DNA from: CAYRFF01 sp964436125
GTDB lineage: Bacteria > Bacteroidota > Bacteroidia > Chitinophagales > Saprospiraceae
Reading direction: 5' to 3'
Length of the DNA stretch: 38,773 nt
Assembly: GCA_964436125.1 (NCBI GenBank)
Contig: CAYTBT010000028.1
Location: 1-38,773 of the forward strand
The notes under the pieces are model-generated. The model worked only from the letters and a program-made list of their open reading frames with translations, was not told where the DNA came from and ran no database searches. The position numbers and the translations under genes were made by a program. The stretch's first letter is position 1. Each line of letters opens with the position of its first letter. Below are positions 16,003 to 24,819 of this stretch, in pieces.

Positions 16003-16454
16003 TGTGGCCTCAAGTTGAAGATACAAGTCCCTTGACTTGGGAATCTATTGATACTGATTTTACTCTCCATAATACGGATATTCTCCAGGATTGGATTATT
16101 GAAATTGCTTCTCAGCATGGAAAAACTGTGAAAAACATCCATTATATCTTCTGTACGGATGAATATATGCTGGAATTGAATAATAAAGAACTCAATCACG
16201 ATTATTATACGGATATCATCACCTTTCCGCTTGAAGAGGATAAATTCTGTGAAGCAGAAGCTGTTATAAGCATAGATAGAGTAAGAGACAATGCGGCGTC
16301 GAGAGCTATTCCATTTAATCGAGAATTACACCGCGTTCTCATACATGGTTTATTGCATCTATGTGGCTTTAAAGATGCTACTGATGAAGAACAGAAAGCG
16401 ATGCGCGCAGCTGAAAACAATGCACTTGCACAATTGCATATTCCCCAGCCTTAG
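15999..16454 (+). CDS. ybeY: rRNA maturation endoribonuclease YbeY
   Basis: A 151-residue metalloenzyme for 16S rRNA 3'-end maturation and ribosome quality control. The metal site HGLLHLCGFKD gives His116 and His120. The third position of the canonical H-G-x-L-H-x-x-G-Y-D-H is Asp126 instead of His, a variant I recall as usual in Bacteroidota members. Upstream, DYYTDIITFPL matches the conserved T-D-V-L-S-F-P region. It overlaps the HATPase gene by 4 bp. It is followed by a convergent S9 peptidase gene. Confidence 0.93.
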   Translation: MMWPQVEDTSPLTWESIDTDFTLHNTDILQDWIIEIASQHGKTVKNIHYIFCTDEYMLELNNKELNHDYYTDIITFPLEEDKFCEAEAVISIDRVRDNAASRAIPFNRELHRVLIHGLLHLCGFKDATDEEQKAMRAAENNALAQLHIPQP

Positions 16455-16498
16455 TTTTCCATAAATATAGTGCTCCCTTGCCTGAATTTCACGGTATT

Positions 16499-16515
16499 TG
16501 CTTCATATAGAAGCA
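16499..16515. terminator. weak hairpin between convergent genes
   Basis: TGCTTC (16499-16504) and GAAGCA (16510-16515) pair across a 5-base loop between the ybeY and S9 peptidase stops. No T-tract follows on either strand, so a terminator role is only suggested by position. Confidence 0.3.
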
Positions 16516-16522
16516 GATTATA

Positions 16523-18433
16523 TTACAAGGTTTCGGCAAGCCAGCTAAAAAATTGCTTCTGCCATACGAGACCATTCTGTGGGCTGAGTACCCAGTGATT
16601 TTCGCTGGGGAAATACAATAATTTACTTTTTATCCCGAGCATCTGAGCGGCAGTAAATGCTTCCAGACCCTGGCCTAGCGGAACGCGATAATCTTTTCCA
16701 CCTTGAATAATCATAATCGGAGTATCCCAATTCTGGACGTAATTAATAGGATTAAATTCATGATAGCCTTTCTGTGCTATTGTATTATCCTTTTCCCAGT
16801 ATGGACCTCCGAGATCGTGATTGACAAAGAATAGTTCTTCAGTCGTACCGTACATACTCCGCGTATTAAAAACTCCATCATGTGCGATAAAGGTTTTAAA
16901 ACGCCCCTCGTGGTGACCGGCAAGATAGAAAATAGAGTAACCACCGAAGCTTGCTCCTATTGCTCCTATCCTGTCTTTATCCACATAAGGCTCTTGAGCT
17001 AGTGCATCTATTGCACTTAAATAATCTTGCATTGCCAGTCCTCCCCAGTCACCACTTATTTCTTCATTCCATTTTACTCCGTGACCGGGCATTCCACGTC
17101 GATTGGGTGCTACAATAATATAACCTTGTGATGCCATCAATTGAAAATTCCATCGATAGGAATAAAATTGTGATAGGGGAGATTGTGGCCCGCCTTGTGC
17201 ATACAATAAAGTAGGGTACTCCTGCGCCGGATCAAATTCCGGTGGATATATTACCCATACGAGCATTTCTTTCCCATCGACGGTTGTTACATACTTTTTC
17301 TTTATAAGCGGCATCTTAATTTTGCTATAAATTTCTTTATTCACATGCGTGAGCTGCTTAAATTCCTTGCTTTCTAGATCGAATGCGTAAATATCCGCTG
17401 CGTGATTCATATCCGTGCGTGTGACATATAGCGTATTACCTTTCAATCCGATTATGTCGGTAACATCAAATGTTCCTTCTGATAGTTGTTCTACGAGTGG
17501 TGCGATACGCTTTCTTCCCGGATAGTTTACTGTAAAAAGCTGTATTGTTCCGTCAATAGGTGCCGTAAAGTATAATCTCTGACTTTTTTCTCCCCAGATA
17601 TAGCTATAAACTGTTCCATCCCAGTTTGCCGTAAGGTTCTGTCTGATTCCATTTTTTGCGACAATGAGATTGTTTTTATCGGCTTCATAGCCCGGAGTAT
17701 TCATCTGTAGATAGGCGAGCGTTCCATCGGGAGAAAATTGTGGATGGGTGTCGTAGCCATCATTTGCGGAAGTTAAATTAATCGTTGAACCGGAGCTGAT
17801 ATCATAGCGGTATATATCTGTATTGGTACTGGTAGCGTATTCAGTACCTTTTACTTTCTTAGAGACATAATAGATTGCTTTACTTTCCGGGCCCCAGGTA
17901 TAATCTTCTGAACCACCGAATGGCGCTTGCGGGCAATAGTAAGGTTCACCGGGCATTATATCGATAGTATCTCCTGTGGCAAGATCAGTGTAAAAAACGT
18001 GATTATATTCTCCTGTGTTCCAGTGATCCCAATGCCTGTAATCGAGTGAATGATAAATATGGGCATCGGATTTCTCGAGTTGTGGATAATAATCACCACC
18101 GAGTACTTTCTCTATTTTTACGGCCTTGTGAAAGAGCTTCAGTTTGCCATTGGGCGATAGGTCAGGATTGTCGAGGAGCTTCTCCGGATCGGTAATTTTT
18201 ACGCTTTTACCGTCTGTGAGTGAGAGCGCATAATATGTCGTAGTGAAGTCATTTTCTGCTATATCCGGTGTCGTGAGGCTATAAATTATCTGATTTCCGG
18301 ATTGGGAGAATCCCTTGGCACTTAAACGATGAAGTTGCCACAACATCTCAGGTGTAAATGTCTGATTCTGAGCATATAAACTTCCTGTTATGCAGAGAGC
18401 AAAAAGGATGACGTACTGTTTAATATTTAACAT
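16523..18433 (-). CDS. secreted S9-family (acylaminoacyl/dipeptidyl) peptidase
   Basis: A 636-residue prolyl-oligopeptidase-family enzyme, exported by a signal peptide (MLNIKQYVILFALCITGSLYA). The N-terminal half is a WD40/PD40-like beta propeller (repeats with SPNGK, SPDGTLAYLQ). The C-terminal half is an alpha/beta hydrolase with the triad Ser in GASFGGYS (about 496), Asp in GGKDYRVPL (about 578) and His in SENHWVL (about 611). It would cleave short peptides in the periplasm or outside. The gene lies 42 bp after the SbcC-like gene on the same strand, so co-transcription is possible but a functional link is doubtful. Confidence 0.92.
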   Translation of the reverse strand: MLNIKQYVILFALCITGSLYAQNQTFTPEMLWQLHRLSAKGFSQSGNQIIYSLTTPDIAENDFTTTYYALSLTDGKSVKITDPEKLLDNPDLSPNGKLKLFHKAVKIEKVLGGDYYPQLEKSDAHIYHSLDYRHWDHWNTGEYNHVFYTDLATGDTIDIMPGEPYYCPQAPFGGSEDYTWGPESKAIYYVSKKVKGTEYATSTNTDIYRYDISSGSTINLTSANDGYDTHPQFSPDGTLAYLQMNTPGYEADKNNLIVAKNGIRQNLTANWDGTVYSYIWGEKSQRLYFTAPIDGTIQLFTVNYPGRKRIAPLVEQLSEGTFDVTDIIGLKGNTLYVTRTDMNHAADIYAFDLESKEFKQLTHVNKEIYSKIKMPLIKKKYVTTVDGKEMLVWVIYPPEFDPAQEYPTLLYAQGGPQSPLSQFYSYRWNFQLMASQGYIIVAPNRRGMPGHGVKWNEEISGDWGGLAMQDYLSAIDALAQEPYVDKDRIGAIGASFGGYSIFYLAGHHEGRFKTFIAHDGVFNTRSMYGTTEELFFVNHDLGGPYWEKDNTIAQKGYHEFNPINYVQNWDTPIMIIQGGKDYRVPLGQGLEAFTAAQMLGIKSKLLYFPSENHWVLSPQNGLVWQKQFFSWLAETL

Positions 18434-18475
18434 AATTCTATTGATTTTATCATATTTACCTAGATATCAGGCTAT

Positions 18476-21400
18476 TTATTCATTGGAAAATTGAATATCT
18501 GATTTTTCTGTAAACTGGGCAAGAAATTGCTCGGCTTCTTTTGGACTTATATTCTTTGATTGAATGAAACTGAGCAGTTGCCTTTCGATGCTTTCATCAG
18601 TCAATGGATCGGAACTAGGAAGATAGCCATTTGCCGTAAGGCTGTCTTGTATTTTATCTTTCCTTACAGAACCTATTCCGTCAATCTCAAGGATATTTTC
18701 CAGGAGAGTTACAGGATTATAGTTGCATTCTCTGAGCAATTCGGTGACATCGTCGAGCTTGGAATCTGTGACTTCATTTTCTCTTAAAATCTTACGATTG
18801 ATGGCTTTTGGTCTTCCTTTCTGATATAAGCTCCTGAATTGCCTGTAGATATCAGCTTTTTCATCAATTTTTTCTTTCTCAATATACTTCTGATATGTTT
18901 TATTTGTTTTTTGTAATGTTTTTAATTGTCCCCATGTTTCAACACCATTTTTAAGAAGTTTATATAAAATCTCCATATCATCGACATAATACCACAGATG
19001 AACTTCTGTTGCTTCTGTTCTGAGAACATTATAGTGTGGAATACCATGATATTTTTTATTGAGTATTGTCTGATAATCAGCTTTATTATCTACCCAATCC
19101 GGAATATTTTTTACGAGGGAAAGCGCATTGATATCCGGATTGATCATGCTTGTATCGTCGTAATCCATATTGGGACTGCTTGAAGATAAATTGAGAACTT
19201 TATACTTGAGATCATTTTGCTTACGCAAATGCTCAAGCCATTTCTGTAATTCATCTTCTTGTGCTGTGAAGTAAAAGATCTGCCTTTTACGGCGACTGAA
19301 GTCAAGGAGAATCTTAATAATTGCTTCGGATCGCTCTTCATCACTATTGGCGAGGAGCTCATCAGCGAGAAGTGGCATAGACCAGAATCTGCCGGAATCT
19401 TCTTGTTCTTCAATTGATGCTAGCCTGAGGGCAAGGAGAAAATGGATGCGCGTACCCGATGATAGTTCTGATAGAGATAATTTTATACCTCTCTGTGTAT
19501 CAATAGCTTGGAACTGTGGGTTATTTCCTTGAGATAAGATATCAATTTGATATTTTCCATCGCTTATCTGTGCGAGAATTTCATTTGAACGGCTGAGGAG
19601 TACCGGTTGATTCTCTTTATTGAATTGTGATTTCAGCATATTGAGAATTGTATATCCTATGTTTTTCGATAGATTGATGTGGTACAAGTCAGCTAGTTCT
19701 TGAGCGGCTTCTTCTTTTGTTTTTAGTGCTTTGGCAAGGCTGTTGCCGGACTTTGCATTGCTTATATTGGTTTTTATGCTTGTAATCTGCTCATTTTTTT
19801 CTTGAAGTGCCTGAGAGGCGTTTTGGGATTTTTGCAACATAGTGATGAGTTGCTCAATACTGTAACTTTCACTCAGATAGTTTTCATATTGACCCTTAGA
19901 ATGCATTTCATTGTATTGTTCCTGTAAAACATTCAGCTTGCCTTGCGCTTCATTTAAATTATCCTTTGCATCTTTAAATGCATCGATATTATCATATAAT
20001 TTCTGGATATATTCTTGATCATTTTCAGTTTTATTCAAACTTTTAAATTTTTCATTAATCTTCTCTTGAAGCTTAGCCACTTTTCCGGTAGATTCTTTGA
20101 TTTGTGCTCTGAGTGAATTTTTACTGGCATTTATTTCCTTGCTTTTCGAGTAATCTGATTGAATTACCTGATTCATTGCATTGACACTCTCGATACTATT
20201 GCATTTCTCAGATACAGAATCGGGCAGGCAATTATTAAACTCCTCTAGTTTGGATTTAAAGGCAAGCTCGACTTGTTGATAGGATGTTTGCTTTTCCTTG
20301 TATGAGGTATGAAGCTCTTGCCATTCAGCAATTTTACCAATATATTTATGAATGAGTTGTGTATAAACATCCTGATTATCCAGATGAAGAATATGTGCGA
20401 TATTGGATTTGTGATTGTTGATTGTAGATTCTAAGTGCTTAAGATTTTCTTGTAATTCTGACTCTCGTTGCTTAAGAATATGTAGTCTATCGGAGATATC
20501 CTTATAGCTTGTTTTTGCAGTTTTTACATGAATGAGCTTATCAATTTTACTGTTGACGGTATTTATATTCCACGGATCAGGCTCTGGTAAATTACTGGCT
20601 TTGTAATCTTGTTTTCTCGTACTTCCATCCGGATTAAATTGTATAATGATAAAAAAGGCTAGCATTGCAATGATCAATACGATTGCGAGAAGATAAATCC
20701 ATGAGAAATCTGTATTTTTCAATGCGTAATAGGAAAGGAAAGAAACAAGTACGGCTAAGCTTATTGCGAGAAGATACTGTAGAAAATTAAGTTTTTGCTT
20801 AGATCTATGTTCTTTGAGCCAAGCTGAGAGGCTTGAAAGAGCCATGGTAAGAGTTTCAGTGCTTATTGTATCGATTTCATCTGTTTCGTTTTTTATAGAA
20901 TCTATCTGGGATTGAAGAACCTGGATTTCAGCTGTTAGTTTGGATAAGGCTATGCGATTTTGTTCATATTTTTCAACGAGATTTGCTAGTTCATCGGTAT
21001 CAGGTAGTTTAAAATTACTGAGTTCTGTGTATGCTGGCCATTCTTCAAGCTTTTCTCCTTTTTCAAGACCAAGTTGATAAGAGAGCTGAAGTAACTTAGT
21101 TTTACGATTATCTAGGCTTGTTTTTGCTGTACTTCTATTTATGTCTGCCTTGGTAAGCGTTTCAGTTAATTCTTTAAGCTGCTGTAATGAATGCTGGCGA
21201 ATGTTTTCAGTTGTAAATTTAAGTTGAGAATAATCATCAATTGCCTCTGCTAATTGGATTTTTTTTCTCGAGATGTTTTCCTGCGTGTTATTTCTCTCTG
21301 ATTGCCATTCATGAATTGCATTTAAGGGGAAGTCGAGAAGCTTTGGATATAAATCATTATATTTATCGAGTGCATTGTGCAGCTGCTCAACAATTTTCTC

Positions 21401-22042
21401 TTGTCTTTTTATGCTTATGGATTTTTCCAGAATAGAAGAGAGATTGCTTTGCTTTTCTAAGGATTCCTTTTCCTCCAGTATCTTATCTAATTGAGCTTGC
21501 TTTTCTTTCAGTTCCTTTTGCGTCTTGGCTACTTCATTGTATGAGGTGCTCGCATTTTGATAAGCTTTATATTCCTGCCGGCTCTTGGAATATATTTTGT
21601 TGCTATATTCTTGGTTCCGAATAATTTCCGGAATATTTATTCCTCCGTAAATTTCATTGAGAATTTTCTGGGCGAGTTCATCTTCATTATCCACGAGCAT
21701 GTCCTTCATATTGAGGAAATAATGTTGTGAATGGGGACTTACGGGGAGTTTTTCTTGAATTTGCTGACCGTTTTTATTGAGGATTCTCTGTCCGTATCGC
21801 ATTGTCAAGCGGTAATTATCATGCATTACCTTGAAGCTGGAGGAAATATAGGAATCTGCTTGTTGCTTATTCCAGAGCAAATATTTAATTGCACGTGCTG
21901 TTGAACTTTTGCCTGAGGCATTTTTGCCATATATGAGGACGAAGTCAAAGTCGATGTCTATATAAGGATTCAAGCCATTCGGTAAGCCCGGCATTTCCTT
22001 AATGCGTAGTGATTTTATCTGTAATTTATGCTTAGCTGGCAT
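18476..22042 (-). CDS. SbcC/YhaN-like SMC-type ATPase with HhH C-terminal extension
   Basis: An 1188-residue ABC/SMC-type ATPase of the Rad50/SbcC/YhaN group. Walker A is YGKNASGKSSTARAI (about 39-53). Long coiled coils occupy about 165-400 and 520-800. Two adjacent membrane segments (about 420-465, FLQYLLAISLAVLVSFLSYYA and IYLLAIVLIIAMLAFFIII) interrupt the coil, a YhaN-like feature. The signature LSSGTR is at about 859-864, Walker B PLLADELLANSD at about 892-903, and a final strand near FYFTAQEDE (927). About 250 further residues follow that I do not recognise as part of the standard family. They include a helix-hairpin-helix-like ILEIDGIGSVRKDKIQ near 1120. The gene starts one base after the stop of the SbcD-like phosphoesterase gene, so the two almost certainly form one complex in DNA end processing. 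Confidence 0.85.
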   Translation of the reverse strand: MPAKHKLQIKSLRIKEMPGLPNGLNPYIDIDFDFVLIYGKNASGKSSTARAIKYLLWNKQQADSYISSSFKVMHDNYRLTMRYGQRILNKNGQQIQEKLPVSPHSQHYFLNMKDMLVDNEDELAQKILNEIYGGINIPEIIRNQEYSNKIYSKSRQEYKAYQNASTSYNEVAKTQKELKEKQAQLDKILEEKESLEKQSNLSSILEKSISIKRQEKIVEQLHNALDKYNDLYPKLLDFPLNAIHEWQSERNNTQENISRKKIQLAEAIDDYSQLKFTTENIRQHSLQQLKELTETLTKADINRSTAKTSLDNRKTKLLQLSYQLGLEKGEKLEEWPAYTELSNFKLPDTDELANLVEKYEQNRIALSKLTAEIQVLQSQIDSIKNETDEIDTISTETLTMALSSLSAWLKEHRSKQKLNFLQYLLAISLAVLVSFLSYYALKNTDFSWIYLLAIVLIIAMLAFFIIIQFNPDGSTRKQDYKASNLPEPDPWNINTVNSKIDKLIHVKTAKTSYKDISDRLHILKQRESELQENLKHLESTINNHKSNIAHILHLDNQDVYTQLIHKYIGKIAEWQELHTSYKEKQTSYQQVELAFKSKLEEFNNCLPDSVSEKCNSIESVNAMNQVIQSDYSKSKEINASKNSLRAQIKESTGKVAKLQEKINEKFKSLNKTENDQEYIQKLYDNIDAFKDAKDNLNEAQGKLNVLQEQYNEMHSKGQYENYLSESYSIEQLITMLQKSQNASQALQEKNEQITSIKTNISNAKSGNSLAKALKTKEEAAQELADLYHINLSKNIGYTILNMLKSQFNKENQPVLLSRSNEILAQISDGKYQIDILSQGNNPQFQAIDTQRGIKLSLSELSSGTRIHFLLALRLASIEEQEDSGRFWSMPLLADELLANSDEERSEAIIKILLDFSRRKRQIFYFTAQEDELQKWLEHLRKQNDLKYKVLNLSSSSPNMDYDDTSMINPDINALSLVKNIPDWVDNKADYQTILNKKYHGIPHYNVLRTEATEVHLWYYVDDMEILYKLLKNGVETWGQLKTLQKTNKTYQKYIEKEKIDEKADIYRQFRSLYQKGRPKAINRKILRENEVTDSKLDDVTELLRECNYNPVTLLENILEIDGIGSVRKDKIQDSLTANGYLPSSDPLTDESIERQLLSFIQSKNISPKEAEQFLAQFTEKSDIQFSNE

Positions 22043-22043
22043 T

Positions 22044-23330
22044 TTAATTGTTGTTTTGCTGCTGGATAAAATGAGACAAAATTATATAAGCTTCATTTAG
22101 GATATCATCTTTGAGACTATTATTGTTATCGCGTCTTCTTTTCATGATTTCTGATTTAATGGATAAATAAGGTTGTACAGCTATTAAATCTTCATTATTG
22201 TTTTTTATTTTATCGATAATATTTTTTGTTAGCTCGGAATCTGGTTTTTCTGATTCTAAATTTAATATAAATTGTGCTAGTTGACCTGTGATTGTTTTCA
22301 TTTGCGCAAGCTCATTAAAATTACTGCCTAAAGGTAGTAATTTTTGAGTTTCTACTTTTCTAATTTCAAATTGTGTGCTATATTTTGCAGTGTCTCGGAT
22401 GGTGGTATAAAGTTCATTGATATCCGGAATTCCCGGGTCGAAGCCTGTGATAATCAGGTCAAGAACAAGATACACATCACGTGATTCCTGTGTTATTTTA
22501 TCGATGTATGAGTTAATATCTTTTATGATAAAGGTGCGGAGTTCGTCTAGGCTTATTTCCCTGGGGATTGTGATGGTATGGTCTTCATATTTCACCGTAG
22601 ATATCTGAATATTAGGGAGATGTGAGAAACTTCCATAATTATATTCAAGGATATCTATTCCGTGTTTTCCCTTCTCCTTTGGGCTCATTGCTTGTGGTGA
22701 ACCGGGATAAAAAATAAGTGGGGAAGAAAGATTTTCAATGCGCGGTTTATGGATATGTCCAAGGATCCAGACATCGACATTAAATTTATGAATTTCTTGA
22801 GGAGGTAGAGGCGCGTATTGCGATTGTGGGTTGTTATAATCGCCATGCACAAGACCTATTGTAGGCATTGTTTTATTTATGAGTGTGTCCTTAAGTTTTG
22901 AAAAGGGACTGAGATCGTAGGTGGGCGATGGAAAGGACCATCCGATTATCTGGACCTTATCTTGGCCTTTTTCATATACCGCTTGTGACCAAGTGCCATT
23001 TTTGCCAAGGTAATGAATATTTGGATGCTTAAAATCAGAAATTACTTCTTCCAAGGTATTATAATCATGATTTCCTGCAATGATGTATATTGAAACATCA
23101 TTCTGAGCTAATTTGAGCAGGTTATTACGGAGAGGATTATATGCTTCAAAGAATTTATTGTCTCGGTCGATGATATCGCCGGCCATAAGAAGGAGATCAA
23201 TATCATTTAGAAGACAGTATTCTGCAATCCGATCTAGAGCGCCACTGGTGCTTAGATCTTTATTGGATTGAGCTTGAGTAGAAATTTTACCAAGGTGTAA
23301 ATCTGCAAGTGCGGCAATTTTTATCGGCAT
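22044..23330 (-). CDS. SbcD/YhaO/Mre11-like metallophosphoesterase (exonuclease subunit)
   Basis: A 428-residue DNA repair phosphoesterase. All calcineurin-like metal motifs are present: ADLHLGKIS (D10, H12), MAGDIIDRDN, AGNHDYN, GLVHGDYN and LGHIHKPR. After the catalytic domain (to about 240) comes a capping region and a helical C-terminus. This is the nuclease partner of the SMC-type ATPase encoded one base downstream, the pair being analogous to SbcCD or B. subtilis YhaO/YhaN. It starts at the edge of the parS-containing region. Confidence 0.92.
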   Translation of the reverse strand: MPIKIAALADLHLGKISTQAQSNKDLSTSGALDRIAEYCLLNDIDLLLMAGDIIDRDNKFFEAYNPLRNNLLKLAQNDVSIYIIAGNHDYNTLEEVISDFKHPNIHYLGKNGTWSQAVYEKGQDKVQIIGWSFPSPTYDLSPFSKLKDTLINKTMPTIGLVHGDYNNPQSQYAPLPPQEIHKFNVDVWILGHIHKPRIENLSSPLIFYPGSPQAMSPKEKGKHGIDILEYNYGSFSHLPNIQISTVKYEDHTITIPREISLDELRTFIIKDINSYIDKITQESRDVYLVLDLIITGFDPGIPDINELYTTIRDTAKYSTQFEIRKVETQKLLPLGSNFNELAQMKTITGQLAQFILNLESEKPDSELTKNIIDKIKNNNEDLIAVQPYLSIKSEIMKRRRDNNNSLKDDILNEAYIILSHFIQQQNNN

Positions 23331-23632
23331 AGTAAAGTATTCTTGTTTGTTTTTGCTTACAATTAATCAAGATAAGAAATACAGTTAAAATTGAGGCTGT
23401 TTTACTTGAATATTTCTGAAATCGACGATGGGATAGCTTTAAGCTGAATGAGCTTCACTTATGGAGAATTTTGCACAAAATTTTGTAAAAACCTGATAAT
23501 GAGCGTGAAAGGGCCATATTTTGATATTTTAAAGGCAAATACGTGCGATAAATTAATTGAGCTGTGTCTTTATACGGCTCTGCGACAAGATATAGGACTA
23601 ATTTACTTCTACTTTTTGCAGATTTTCACACT

Positions 23633-23648
23633 TGTTCCACGTGGAACA
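23633..23648. other. parS centromere-like site 1
   Basis: TGTTCCACGTGGAACA is a perfect 16-bp palindrome, extended to 18 bp by flanking T/A. It matches the GTTCCACGTGGAAC form of the bacterial parS consensus bound by chromosomal ParB. It would load ParB for origin segregation. Confidence 0.8.
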
Positions 23649-23772
23649 AATTCTTGATGGTGGGAGGGGGCTTAAGGTTTTGTATGCTGAAGTAAGATTC
23701 AACAATCAATGAAAAAGCGGATATTTGGGAATTGGAATAAAAAGAGATTAACAGGTATAACGCGAAGGCGAA

Positions 23773-23788
23773 TGTTCCACGTGGAACA
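23773..23788. other. parS centromere-like site 2
   Basis: A second identical TGTTCCACGTGGAACA palindrome, 140 bp from the first in the same gene-free region. Chromosomal parS sites normally cluster near the replication origin. Confidence 0.8.
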
Positions 23789-24144
23789 AGTGGATGAGAA
23801 AAATGGATTTGCTATAAAAATAGAAGGCACATCTCCATATATTAAGAACTAATCTCTATTTTGGACGGAAAAGTAAATTATTTTCAATATTTTGCAACTA
23901 AAGAAACAGAATGCGAGCTAAGGAGGTATAATCTTTTTATGGAGAATATTGTGGTCATTTCTTTTCAACCTAAGTCGGAAAAGGCAAAGCAATAAGAATT
24001 TGAAAGCCGATGTCAAATGGAGAAATATCTTTGACAATTGAATATATAGGAAAGAAAACACGCGATAATTAAACTTGTACAAGGAAATAGTATTAGAAAA
24101 TGAGCTGCATTTTAGTCTATTAAAAGTCAATCAAGGAAAAGCAC

Positions 24145-24792
24145 ATGAACTTCAATGACATTGTAAAAATTTTTCTGCCTAAAGACAAGGTCTTCTATGG
24201 ACTATTTGAGGAGATATCCGAAAATTTACTTGAGATGGCCGGTTACTTCAAGGATATATTTGATGAAGAGCAGAGACCGGCAAAAGAGGAATTCCTTGCC
24301 AAGTTAAAGGCCTATGAACACAAGAACGATGGGCTTTCACATCAGGTATTTATCGAATTAGGAAAGAATTTTATAACACCATTTGACCGAGAAGATATAC
24401 ACAAACTGGCAATAGCGCTGGATGATGTAGCCGATTACATCTATGCATGTTTTAATAAGATTGTGATTTATAATGTCGATGAATACGATGATTTCATGAA
24501 AAAGATGGTAGTGGTCGTGTATAATGCAGTGGAAGCACTTGCACAAGCATTGACTCAATTACGCGGGATGAAACACGTGAAAGAAATACAAGAAGCATTA
24601 ATAACGGTAAATAGCATAGAAAATGAAGCAGATGAATTGTTGAATAATGGCTTATCACTACTGTTTAATGAAACAGACGACGCAGTAAAGTTGATAAAGT
24701 TTAAAGAAATATATCAGATTATGGAGATAATCACCGATAAATGTGAGGATGCAGCCGATATCATTGAATCAATTATTATCAAATATTCTTAA
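24145..24792 (+). CDS. DUF47 (PhoU-like) accessory protein of phosphate transporter
   Basis: A 215-residue, all-helical, PhoU-related DUF47 protein. Typical features are the start NFNDIVKIFLPKDKVFYGLFEE, the D/E-rich helical motif FDREDIHKLAIALDDVADYI and the C-terminal EIYQIMEIITDKCEDAADIIESI. Proteins of this type accompany Pit transporters and are thought to gate or regulate phosphate uptake. It is encoded 27 bp upstream of the Pit gene on the same strand, so the two form an operon. No clear promoter was found upstream. Confidence 0.92.
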   Translation: MNFNDIVKIFLPKDKVFYGLFEEISENLLEMAGYFKDIFDEEQRPAKEEFLAKLKAYEHKNDGLSHQVFIELGKNFITPFDREDIHKLAIALDDVADYIYACFNKIVIYNVDEYDDFMKKMVVVVYNAVEALAQALTQLRGMKHVKEIQEALITVNSIENEADELLNNGLSLLFNETDDAVKLIKFKEIYQIMEIITDKCEDAADIIESIIIKYS

Positions 24793-24819
24793 ACCACACA
24801 TTCATCTTTATCCTTCGTT

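Larger units (their letters stand above)
23331..24144. other. gene-free region carrying two parS-type centromere sites
   Basis: 814 bp between divergent genes. Short open frames (for example 23448-23657 and 23918-24130 minus) have no family character and were rejected. Two perfect 16-bp palindromes, described separately, sit 140 bp apart. A palindromic ACAAAATTTTGT lies near 23474. The rest is AT-rich, and no DnaA box was seen. Confidence 0.6.

Noticed and set aside
16978..16986. Perfect DnaA box TTATCCACA
   Set aside because: It is isolated and inside the S9 peptidase gene, where the codons of a Tyr-Val-Asp-Lys stretch produce it.
23448..24130. Short open frames in the parS region
   Set aside because: They are 69-70 codons long, AT-driven in composition and without recognisable motifs, while parS sites explain why the region is gene-free.
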